Below, one piece after another: positions 1 through 5,914 of a stretch of DNA of 6,006 nucleotides (the stretch's first letter is position 1; each line of letters opens with the position of its first letter). The stretch lies in NCBI GenBank assembly GCA_003662305.1, contig QMXU01000067.1, forward strand, positions 1 to 6,006, read 5' to 3'. The notes beneath the pieces are model-generated. The model saw only the letters and a list, made by a program, of their open reading frames with translations. It ran no database searches and was not told the DNA's origin. This stretch comes from Candidatus Hecatellales archaeon. GTDB taxonomy: Archaea > Thermoproteota > Bathyarchaeia > Hecatellales > Hecatellaceae. Position numbers and translations under genes: made by a program.

Positions 1-1
1 C

Positions 2-604
2 ATGCGGATATCCAACGAAGACTTAAAGGCGAGGATACCCTACCATGAAACCTCCTCCAGCAACGTAATCCTCATAGACGCCTCCTACTCGATGAGGGGT
101 GAAAAGTTCAGAGGAGGAATAATGGCGGCCCTAGCCTTCCGTGAGTTCCTTGAAAGTGAGTACAGGCAGGACCAGCTTCACGTGGTAGCCTACAATCAGA
201 AGCCTAAACTCCTATCCCGCGGGGAAATAGTGAGGCTTAAACCCTACGGCTACACGGACATCGGGCAGGCTGTAGACTTCGCTGTGGGGCTCCTATCCAA
301 GGGGGAGGGTAACAAAAACATTTTCCTCATAACCGACGGCGAGCCTACGGCAACCAGCAAGCGGGGGCAAACCCCTGAGGAGAGCGCCTTAAAGGCGGCG
401 TACAAGGCTGGGAAAGCCCACGTGCTTCTCAATATAATAATGCTTGATAGGAGGCCTGAACTCCGCCTAATCTGCGAGCACATGGCAAGGCTTAACGGGA
501 GAGCCAGCATAACCTACGTTGACAACCCCTTAAACCTGAAAGAGTTCATGATAAAGTTCTTCTTTGACAGGAGGCAGAGCTTAACCGTTCACAGGGCTGG
601 CTGA
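2..604 (+). CDS. vWA-domain protein, C-terminal part (probably truncated by the window edge)
   Basis: The 200 visible residues form one von Willebrand factor A domain, a metal-dependent protein-interaction fold. The metal-site (MIDAS) elements are present in order: a DxSxS at residues 26-30 (DASYS), the threonine of GYTDIG near residue 85, and the aspartate of TDGEP near residue 112, each next to a hydrophobic strand. The usual glycine of DxSGS is tyrosine here. Residues 1-20 (RISNEDLKAR) look like the linker that precedes vWA domains in magnesium-chelatase-D-like and CoxE-like proteins, so the ATG at position 2 is probably internal and the gene likely starts outside the window. There is no signal peptide or membrane segment in the visible part, so a cytoplasmic location is likely. 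Such proteins often work with a MoxR/BchI-type AAA ATPase; none is visible here. The gene ends in TGA three bases before the stop of the convergent PIN-ATPase gene. The domain call is firm; the biological role is unknown. Confidence 0.85.
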   Translation: MRISNEDLKARIPYHETSSSNVILIDASYSMRGEKFRGGIMAALAFREFLESEYRQDQLHVVAYNQKPKLLSRGEIVRLKPYGYTDIGQAVDFAVGLLSKGEGNKNIFLITDGEPTATSKRGQTPEESALKAAYKAGKAHVLLNIIMLDRRPELRLICEHMARLNGRASITYVDNPLNLKEFMIKFFFDRRQSLTVHRAG

Positions 605-613
605 AGGCTACTC
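594..613. repeat. 20-base direct repeat, copy 1
   Basis: An exact 20-base match to 2560-2579 (beginning GGGCTGGCTG and ending GGCTACTC). This copy covers the last codons and TGA of the vWA gene, the three-base gap, and the stop codon of the convergent PIN-ATPase gene. No mobile-element ends are seen nearby. It may be a by-product of the strong word bias in this DNA. Confidence 0.6.
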
Positions 614-2434
614 GACAAGCCTCACCGTTATCTCCCGGTTACGTGTTAAGGCTTCAATCAGCTTCTTGCCAGGGGGGCTTCGGCCTGAAACCCTCACCTT
701 CGCCTTCCTTCCAACCGAAGCCACAAGCACGGTTTCACCGTCAACCAAGACCGCTATTTTCCTGCCGGCTATCTCCCGGTTGAAGTAGAAGTCTATGCCA
801 CGCTTCGTCTCTTGAAGCTCGTATTCGACTGTAGGGCCTACCGGCTCCTCAAGGGGTTTAACGTCAAGCTTTATTCCAAGCTTCTTTTCAAGTCTTCCAA
901 TGGTTGAGCCTTTCCTGCCTATCAGGTGGGGTATGGAGGTTTTGCTAACCTTTATGGTTGCCCTTCCTCCAGACGAGACTTCCACTTGGGCTTCAGGGCT
1001 TATCCTCCGCACTTCCTCTAGGATACGCTGGGCTGCAAGCCTTTCAGCCGGGGTTTCCTTCGGCTTCTCCGGCGAAACAGGGATTACCACGTTCTCCTCT
1101 CCGAAAGTGTAGATTTCATAGTCAAGCTGGCCTGCTTCAAAGTCTTTAACTTCTATTACAGGTCTGGCTAAGGCTTCATCCGTCATGCCTGTTGGAACCT
1201 TCACGGTTAAGGTTAGCTCGTAAACCTTCTCTATGACCCCGTAGCGGATGAAAATTAAGGTGTCGATTACGTGAGGTATCATCCCCAGTTCAACCCTTCC
1301 GATGAAGCGTTGAATAGCGTCGATGGGACTGCTGGCATGGATAACCCCTATCATTCCAACTCCAGCCAGACTCATATCCGTGAAAACGCCGAAGTCCTGG
1401 GTTTTCCTAACCTCGTCGAAAACCGTATAGTCCGGCCTTACGAGAAGCAAGATGTCTGCAGACTTCTCGAAGCTTCCCTCCAAAGGCCCGTACTGCGTGA
1501 TTTCAGCGTCAACCTGAAGGTCTCTCGGAGACTCCAAGGTTTTAACGATTTTACCCTGGGCCATGTAGAACTCAGCCAGCGAGGAGGCGAAGGTTGTCTT
1601 CCCCGAGCCTGGAGGACCTGCTATCAGGATTCCCTCAGCCCTGTGTTTAAGCCGGTTCATAAGCTTGTCTGAAAGCCTGTAGTCTTCAAGCCTAAGCTTC
1701 ACTATGGGCCTCACGGCTGTAAGCTCTACGCCGTCGGAGAAGGGAGGCCTTGCAACGGCAACCCTTAAGTCTCCTATCTGGGCTACGAAGGCGCTTCCAC
1801 GGTCAATCTCCACGAAGCCCTTCCCCTTAACCTTAGCCAGCTCGTAGACTTCGCGGATGTAGGCTTCAACCTGCTCGGCTGTAAGAGGCTTGCTTTTAAG
1901 CTTTACAAGTTTGAACTCTCCTGGTTTACCTCTTTTCGCTATGGGTGGGGCGCCTTCTTTAAGGTGGATGCTCATGGTGTCAGGGGTGAAGAGGCTTTCA
2001 AGCCTAAGCTTGGTCACCTTCTCCTCAGGCTGGAAGAATAGGACTTTCAAGCCTCTGGCCTCGGCTGTTAAAGCCTGAACGTGGTCGGCAGTGGCCAGCT
2101 CAGCTTTCTCCTTTAAGGCTACGTCCATGATGATGCTGTCTATCCGCCCGCTTGACGCCAGCCTAATGTCGTCTAAGCTTGGCTTTTCACCTGAAAACTT
2201 CACCTTCACGCCTTTGGCCTGGCAGGCTTCCCTAAGCCTTCCCAGCTCTTTCAAGCCTATGAAGCCTGAATGCCGTCCTTTAGACGCTTGGGCTTGAAGC
2301 TCGTCCAAGACGGCTATGGGTATAACGATTTCCCCGGTTTTCAGTTTTCCTTTCTCAACGGTTTCAGCCAGTCTTCCACTTATAATTACGGAGGTGTCAG
2401 GAACGATTCTCCTAGCCAACTTTCCTTCCCACAC
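608..2434 (-). CDS. PIN domain - secretion-type ATPase - KH domain protein (archaeal PINc/VapC-type ATPase)
   Basis: This 608-residue protein has three recognisable parts. Residues 8-135 are a PIN nuclease domain with acidic residues in VPDTS (D13), LDEL (D44/E45), RIDSIIMD (D99, D104) and ATADH (D117). Residues 245-400 are a type II/IV secretion (PilT/VirB11-like) ATPase core, with Walker A GPPGSGKT at 273-280, an acidic VFDEVR segment near 338-343 and a histidine box GVIHA at 363-367. Residues 495-525 are a KH RNA-binding motif with the GRKG loop at 506-509, and a basic beta-rich tail follows. This architecture is conserved and widespread in archaea. A role in RNA processing or ribosome-related quality control is plausible from the parts, but no substrate can be read from the sequence. 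No membrane segment is seen. The start is GTG. A TATA-like box lies about 25 bases upstream, which suits a leaderless transcript; a TTG at codon 6, preceded by GGAAGGAAAG, is an alternative. The PIN acidic residues and Walker A are intact. Confidence 0.93.
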   Translation of the reverse strand: MWEGKLARRIVPDTSVIISGRLAETVEKGKLKTGEIVIPIAVLDELQAQASKGRHSGFIGLKELGRLREACQAKGVKVKFSGEKPSLDDIRLASSGRIDSIIMDVALKEKAELATADHVQALTAEARGLKVLFFQPEEKVTKLRLESLFTPDTMSIHLKEGAPPIAKRGKPGEFKLVKLKSKPLTAEQVEAYIREVYELAKVKGKGFVEIDRGSAFVAQIGDLRVAVARPPFSDGVELTAVRPIVKLRLEDYRLSDKLMNRLKHRAEGILIAGPPGSGKTTFASSLAEFYMAQGKIVKTLESPRDLQVDAEITQYGPLEGSFEKSADILLLVRPDYTVFDEVRKTQDFGVFTDMSLAGVGMIGVIHASSPIDAIQRFIGRVELGMIPHVIDTLIFIRYGVIEKVYELTLTVKVPTGMTDEALARPVIEVKDFEAGQLDYEIYTFGEENVVIPVSPEKPKETPAERLAAQRILEEVRRISPEAQVEVSSGGRATIKVSKTSIPHLIGRKGSTIGRLEKKLGIKLDVKPLEEPVGPTVEYELQETKRGIDFYFNREIAGRKIAVLVDGETVLVASVGRKAKVRVSGRSPPGKKLIEALTRNREITVRLVE

Positions 2435-2454
2435 GCCTCAGAGAGGCTTCCACG

Positions 2455-2463
2455 TTTAAATTA
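2455..2463 (-). promoter_or_regulatory. TATA-like box for the PIN-ATPase gene
   Basis: Read on the minus strand this is TAATTTAAA, close to the archaeal TATA consensus. Its centre is about 25 bases upstream of the GTG start at 2434, the spacing expected when transcription begins at or next to the start codon. The TTTAAA core is palindromic, so it could also serve the divergent + strand genes, with transcription starting near 2485. This is inference from position and composition only. Confidence 0.45.
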
Positions 2464-2471
2464 TCGCAGCC

Positions 2472-2480
2472 CTTAAATAC
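2472..2480 (+). promoter_or_regulatory. TATA-like box for the methanofuran operon
   Basis: CTTAAATAC resembles an archaeal TATA box and lies in the 59-base gap between divergent genes. Its centre is only about 18 bases upstream of the TTG start of mfnD, a little short for the usual 25 or so. The palindromic box at 2455-2463 is therefore a competing candidate and would give a leader of about nine bases. No Shine-Dalgarno sequence precedes the TTG, which fits a leaderless or near-leaderless message. Confidence 0.4.
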
Positions 2481-2493
2481 TTATGTTTCAGCC

Positions 2494-3648
2494 TTGGAGG
2501 TCTGCGTCTACGAGCATGTTTCAGGCGGAGGATACGCCGGACGGGAGCTTCCAGGATGGGGGCTGGCTGAAGGCTACTCAATGCTCGCAACGCTTTTGGA
2601 AGACTTCAAAAGCTTAGGGTGCAAGGTTTCAACTCTCCTAGACTCCAGGGTGAAGGCTGAAGGGCTGAAAGCTGACGTAATTAAAAAGGTGGACTCCAGC
2701 CTTGAAGCTGAAGGAATGCTGGAAGACCTAGTCTCCAAGGCTGACGTAACCATGATAGTGGCTCCAGAGCATGATGGCGTCCTCTCCAAGCTTGTGAGGC
2801 TGGCTGAAAAGCACAGTCCAGCCGTCCTAAACTGCCCGTCAACCTTCTTTAAGAAGCTTCCAGGCAAAGCGGAAATACTGGAAGCGTTGAAGGCTGGAAG
2901 CGTGAGAACCCCTGAAACCTTAGTGCTGGAGTCTCCTGAAACTTCAGCTCCCCTTAAAGGTTGGACACGGTTTCCCGCCGCTGTTAAGCCTTCCCTTGGA
3001 GCTGGATGTTTAGGGTTAAGCCTAGCCCCGAACAGAAGCAGGCTTGAGGAGGCTGTTAAACACGCTTGGAAGGCTTCTCCCTCGAAAATACTTGTTCAAA
3101 GATTCGTGGAGGGGCTGCATGGCAGCCTGCTTCTCCTAGCCAGCAGCTCTGAGGCTGAAGTCTTAAGTTTGAACCTTCAAATCTTAGATTTCACGCAGGA
3201 TGGAAGGGTGAAGTATCTTGGAGGTTTAACCCCTCTGCCCCTCAGGGAATCCTCCGCCGTGATTGCTGAAGGCTTAAAGGCGGCTGAAACCTTAATTTCA
3301 AACCTTAAAGGCTTCATAGGAATAGACTTCGTGCTGGCTGAAGGGGAACCATGGATTATAGAAGTCAACCCCCGAATTACAACATCCTACCTGGGGCTAA
3401 GGAAAACCTTGAAGGATAACCCGGCCAGGCTTCTCCTTGAAGCATGCCTTAAGGGCAGGCTTCCCAGGAAGGTTAGAACAGAAGGCTTCGCAGTTTACCT
3501 TAGGGCCAAGCCCTCAAGGCTGACGGAAGCCTTCGAATGCTATTCCCCCACAGGAGTGGAAGGCATGGCAGTCCTGTGGAGTGAAAGCCTTGAAAACCTG
3601 CTTTCAAAAGCTGAAAAGCTGAACTTTAAGTTTAGCCTCAAAAATTAA
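2494..3648 (+). CDS. mfnD: ATP-grasp ligase, probable tyramine--L-glutamate ligase (MfnD)
   Basis: ATP-grasp enzymes join a carboxylate to an amine through an acyl-phosphate. MfnD makes gamma-glutamyltyramine from tyramine, glutamate and ATP, the phenol half of methanofuran, in the cytoplasm. The 384 residues show an N-terminal domain starting VYEHVSGGGYAG (5-16), the ATP-binding lysine segment PAAVKPSLGAG (161-171, K165), the VEGLHG segment (205-210), and the C-terminal metal-binding pair GIDFVL (276-281) and IIEVNPR (288-294, with E290 and N292). All core residues expected of the fold appear present. The TTG at 2494 is chosen because the frame has no ATG, GTG or other TTG upstream and the protein begins right at the first beta strand. 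The ATP-grasp fold is clear from the sequence. The MfnD assignment relies on linkage to mfnF and mfnE, since ATP-grasp ligases vary widely in substrate. It heads the operon; the next gene starts two bases after its TAA. Confidence 0.85.
   Translation: MEVCVYEHVSGGGYAGRELPGWGLAEGYSMLATLLEDFKSLGCKVSTLLDSRVKAEGLKADVIKKVDSSLEAEGMLEDLVSKADVTMIVAPEHDGVLSKLVRLAEKHSPAVLNCPSTFFKKLPGKAEILEALKAGSVRTPETLVLESPETSAPLKGWTRFPAAVKPSLGAGCLGLSLAPNRSRLEEAVKHAWKASPSKILVQRFVEGLHGSLLLLASSSEAEVLSLNLQILDFTQDGRVKYLGGLTPLPLRESSAVIAEGLKAAETLISNLKGFIGIDFVLAEGEPWIIEVNPRITTSYLGLRKTLKDNPARLLLEACLKGRLPRKVRTEGFAVYLRAKPSRLTEAFECYSPTGVEGMAVLWSESLENLLSKAEKLNFKFSLKN
2560..2579. repeat. 20-base direct repeat, copy 2
   Basis: Exact copy of 594-613 in the same orientation, here inside mfnD, where it encodes GWGLAEGYS near residues 21-29. 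The two copies flank almost exactly the PIN-ATPase gene and the divergent promoter. No function can be assigned. Confidence 0.6.
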
Positions 3649-3650
3649 TA

Positions 3651-4139
3651 TTGGGGAAGCCCTTGAGCCTGAAGCGGTTTGAAGAGGAGCTGAAGCGTAA
3701 AGGAGTGGAGTACAGGCTTATAAGGCTGAGAACTCGGACTGTGAGCAGCCGAGACGTAGCCAGGCATGCTGAAGGAGAGGTGAAGGAGGATGAGGTCTGC
3801 AAGACGATTATTCTGAAGGGTGATAAGGGAAGCCTTTACGCTGTGCTCACCCTCGGATACAGGAAGGTCGACCTGAACCTTGTTGGAAGGCTTGCAGGGC
3901 AGAAGGTTAGGCTGGCCTCCTTGGAGGAGCTTGAAGAGGAAGGACTGAAGCCTGGAGCCGTCTGCCCTCTAACCGTGAACGCCCAGCTCATAGTCGACGA
4001 GGAAGTGTTCTCCAAAGAGAAGGTTAACTTCAGCTCCGGCAGCGAGTATTACGGGGTTGAAATTAAGCCTCAAGACCTCTATAGGCTGGTGGACTTCGTT
4101 AGAGCCCGGGTTTCCCTACCGTCGGAGGCGGAAAAATAA
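3651..4139 (+). CDS. YbaK/EbsC/ProX-type aminoacyl-tRNA deacylase-like protein
   Basis: At 162 residues this is the normal size for a stand-alone YbaK/ProX-family domain. These proteins usually hydrolyse wrongly charged aminoacyl-tRNAs (for example Cys-tRNA-Pro or Ala-tRNA-Pro). Visible family features are the central lysine in VCKTIILKGD (49-58, K51), the RKVDLNLVGRLAG segment (71-83), the turn GAVCPL (102-107) that corresponds to the family's G-x-V-x-P element, and FSSGSEYYGVEI (127-138) near the end. The annotated start is TTG two bases after the mfnD stop. A second in-frame TTG at 3663, with GGGGA five bases upstream, is equally possible and would remove four residues. A TTTAAG at 3625-3630 is a weak candidate for an internal promoter. 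Its place between mfnD and mfnF suggests co-transcription, but no methanofuran step is known to need a deacylase, so the substrate is open. Confidence 0.85.
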   Translation: MGKPLSLKRFEEELKRKGVEYRLIRLRTRTVSSRDVARHAEGEVKEDEVCKTIILKGDKGSLYAVLTLGYRKVDLNLVGRLAGQKVRLASLEELEEEGLKPGAVCPLTVNAQLIVDEEVFSKEKVNFSSGSEYYGVEIKPQDLYRLVDFVRARVSLPSEAEK

Positions 4140-4182
4140 AGCTTTTCTCGTAAGCGAAGAAAAAATGTAAGAGGCTTTAACC

Positions 4183-5256
4183 TTGCTTTTCCTCGGCTTG
4201 GATGTGGGCGGGGCGAATATTAAAGCAGCCCTCCTAAAGGTTAAAGGACGTAAGCCTGTCAGGCTTGAAGCTGCCTCCCAATATTTTCCCTTGTGGAAGG
4301 CTGGAAGGGAGAAGCTTCCCAAAGCCTTACGCATGGTCCAGTTTGAACTTGAACCTAAGGGGGAAATCGCAGCCCTCGCCCTAACCATGACGGCTGAGAC
4401 CTCAGACGTTTACCAGCATAGGCGTGAAGGCGTCGTCCACGTGCTCAGATGCGTGAAAAAGGTTTGGCGGGGTGTTCCGCTGGAAGTGGTTGAAACTGGT
4501 GGAAGGCTTATAGCTCCGGAAGAGGCTGAACGTAACCCTTTAAAGGCTGCCTCAGCCAACTGGGCTGCCTCAGGATGGCTTGTTTCAAGACTTCTAGAGG
4601 AGGCTCTCTTGGTAGACGTTGGAAGCACCACCACAACCGTTGTCCCTGTAAGCGGGGGGAAAATTAAAGCTAAAGGTGAAACAGACCTGGAAAAGCTTTC
4701 CCTAGGCGAACTCGTTTACACTGGAGCCTTAAGAACAAGCGTAGCCTCCATCGTGGAAAAGCTGAAGGTGAAAGGCAGGCTTACCAGGGTTTCCAGCGAG
4801 TACTTTGCCTCCACCTCCGACGTGTACCTTGTCCTAGGCGAAATATCCCCGGACGATTACACTGTTGAAACGGCTGACGGCAGAGGTAAAACGAGGATGG
4901 AAGCGTTAGCCCGCCTAGCCCGAACCGTGTGTGCAGACTTGGAAATGCTGGGAGAAAAGGAGGCTTCAAACATAGCCTACCAGGTTGCCGTGAAGCAGGT
5001 AAGCCGGATTGCTGAAGCCTTAAACCAGGTTTTCCAGTCGCACTGGAGGCAGGGCTGGAAGCGTAGGCTTCCCGTGGTGGTGGCTGGGGTTAAAGGAGGC
5101 TTCCTCGCCGAGAAGGCTGCCCGTAAAGCTGGCTTTCACAATATAATAGAAGTGGATGAGCTGGCCGGCTTCAAAATCTCTAGGATACTTCCAGCCGCTG
5201 CATCCGCTTTCATGGCTGCCGACAAGGCTGTTGGAGGTGTAAACCTTAAAGGTTGA
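4183..5256 (+). CDS. mfnF: Probable MfnF, furan-phenol condensing enzyme of methanofuran synthesis (hydantoinase/oxoprolinase-like)
   Basis: MfnF condenses (aminomethyl)furan-methyl diphosphate with gamma-glutamyltyramine, releasing pyrophosphate, to form the core of methanofuran. The 357 residues belong to the ASKHA/hydantoinase-A-like family formerly annotated as 'H4MPT-linked C1 transfer pathway protein'. Landmarks are the first phosphate loop GLDVGGANIKAA (5-16), TMTAETSD (68-75), NWAASGW (126-132), the second phosphate loop LVDVGSTTTTVVPV (143-156), GELVYTGALRT (175-185), the very characteristic stretch LGEISPDDYTVETADGRGKT (218-237), and the third loop VVVAGVKGGFLAE (298-310). The TTG start is supported by AAGAGG eight bases upstream and by the protein opening directly at the first loop. 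A 43-base gap separates it from the YbaK-like gene. Its last codons carry the ribosome-binding site of mfnE and overlap that gene, so translation of the two is probably coupled. Confidence 0.9.
   Translation: MLFLGLDVGGANIKAALLKVKGRKPVRLEAASQYFPLWKAGREKLPKALRMVQFELEPKGEIAALALTMTAETSDVYQHRREGVVHVLRCVKKVWRGVPLEVVETGGRLIAPEEAERNPLKAASANWAASGWLVSRLLEEALLVDVGSTTTTVVPVSGGKIKAKGETDLEKLSLGELVYTGALRTSVASIVEKLKVKGRLTRVSSEYFASTSDVYLVLGEISPDDYTVETADGRGKTRMEALARLARTVCADLEMLGEKEASNIAYQVAVKQVSRIAEALNQVFQSHWRQGWKRRLPVVVAGVKGGFLAEKAARKAGFHNIIEVDELAGFKISRILPAAASAFMAADKAVGGVNLKG
5233..5239 (+). promoter_or_regulatory. Strong Shine-Dalgarno sequence for mfnE inside the end of mfnF
   Basis: GGAGGTG is a full match to the anti-Shine-Dalgarno core and the strongest ribosome-binding site seen upstream of any start in the window. 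Six bases downstream lies the in-frame codon TTA at 5246, from which a protein beginning (M)KVEAVVKVGGSL would be read. The nearest TTG (5253), 13 bases away, is out of frame and meets TAG after two more codons. The site is therefore the main evidence for where mfnE translation begins. Confidence 0.6.
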
Positions 5257-5914
5257 AGCCGTAGTCAAGGTTGGAGGCAGCCTTTCAGCCTACCCGTCAA
5301 AGCTTAAACGTTTATGCCAGCTTCTAAGCCGAATCTCGAAAAGACACCACATAGTAATCACCCCGGGAGGAGGTCCTCCAGCCGACACCATCAGAAGACT
5401 TGACGAAGCCTTCAAGCTCAGCCCAGAAGCTTCACACTGGATGGCTGTTTTAGCCGTTGACCAGTATGGGCTGCTGCTGGCAGACCTAATCCGGGAGGCT
5501 GAAGCCACTGGAAGCCTTAGGAAAGCGTCAGCCCTTTCAGCCTCAGGGAAGCTTGTGGTCTTCCTGCCCTACAAGCTTTTAAGGAGGGAAAACCCTTTCA
5601 AGCCTTCCTGGGAGGCTGCCTCAGACGCCATCGCCACCTACCTGGCATGGAGGCTTAAGGCTGAAAGGCTGATTCTCCTGAAGGATGTGGATGGAGTCTA
5701 TAAGCCTCCATACCGCAGGCATGGGAAGCCCGTGAGAAAAGTCTCCGTGGAAACGCTTAAGGCCTGGAAGGGTGAAACCTGCCTTGACCCCGCACTTCCA
5801 AGCCTGCTCGCTAGGTACAGGCTTCCCTGCCTGGTGGCAAGCGGTTTACGCCTGGAAGGGGTTAAAAAAATTTTCGAGTCCAAGCTAGATGAGGCTACCC
5901 TAATAGAGGTTTAA
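5246..5914 (+). CDS. mfnE: Probable MfnE, [5-(aminomethyl)furan-3-yl]methyl phosphate kinase (amino acid kinase family), with a non-standard start
   Basis: MfnE adds a second phosphate to the aminomethylfuran phosphate, giving the diphosphate used by MfnF. Read from the TTA at 5246, the protein has 222 residues. It shows the amino-acid-kinase hallmarks: VVKVGGSL (6-13) for the phosphate-binding lysine and glycines, TPGGGPPADTIR (39-50), LVVFLPYKLL (103-112), SDAIATYLAW (126-135), and LLKDVDGVYK near 144-153, typical of the nucleotide-binding half. The frame has a TAA at 5240 and no ATG, GTG or TTG before Met at 5441. That Met would discard the first 65 residues, including both glycine-rich motifs, so automated calls may wrongly place the start there. 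The upstream frame is clearly coding. Either TTA acts as the start, or one base differs from the true sequence: TTA for TTG, or a missing G after 5256 that would give a TTGA stop/start overlap. The MfnE assignment over other small kinases of the fold rests on linkage to mfnF and mfnD. Confidence 0.8.
   Translation, partial: LKVEAVVKVGGSLSAYPSKLKRLCQLLSRISKRHHIVITPGGGPPADTIRRLDEAFKLSPEASHWMAVLAVDQYGLLLADLIREAEATGSLRKASALSASGKLVVFLPYKLLRRENPFKPSWEAASDAIATYLAWRLKAERLILLKDVDGVYKPPYRRHGKPVRKVSVETLKAWKGETCLDPALPSLLARYRLPCLVASGLRLEGVKKIFESKLDEATLIEV
5864..5870 (-). terminator. Possible oligo-T terminator for the incoming minus-strand gene
   Basis: On the minus strand this is a run of seven T, about 41 bases beyond the stop of the MfnB-like gene, and it is preceded by AAAA. 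Archaeal RNA polymerase terminates at T-rich tracts without needing a hairpin, so this is a sensible place for the convergent transcript to end. It lies inside mfnE (Lys-Lys-Ile codons), so the run may simply reflect coding. Confidence 0.3.

Noticed and set aside
1271..1672. A 133-codon open frame on the + strand opposite the PIN-ATPase gene.
   Set aside because: Its translation has no recognisable domain, and the opposite strand encodes an intact conserved ATPase core, including Walker A. It is a shadow frame.
4143..4163. Small hairpin (TTTTCTCG / CGAAGAAAA with one bulge) in the gap before mfnF, as a terminator or riboswitch.
   Set aside because: The stem is A/T-rich and weak, no T tract follows it, and the gap is only 43 bases. 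No known riboswitch pattern fits.
5253..5264. TTG at 5253, overlapping the mfnF stop as TTGA, as the mfnE start.
   Set aside because: As written it is in the wrong frame and meets TAG after TTG AAG CCG. It works only if a base is missing from the sequence.
5441..5914. A 157-residue kinase starting at the ATG at 5441.
   Set aside because: The same frame upstream encodes the essential VVKVGGSL and PGGGPP motifs, so this Met is internal and the real protein is longer.
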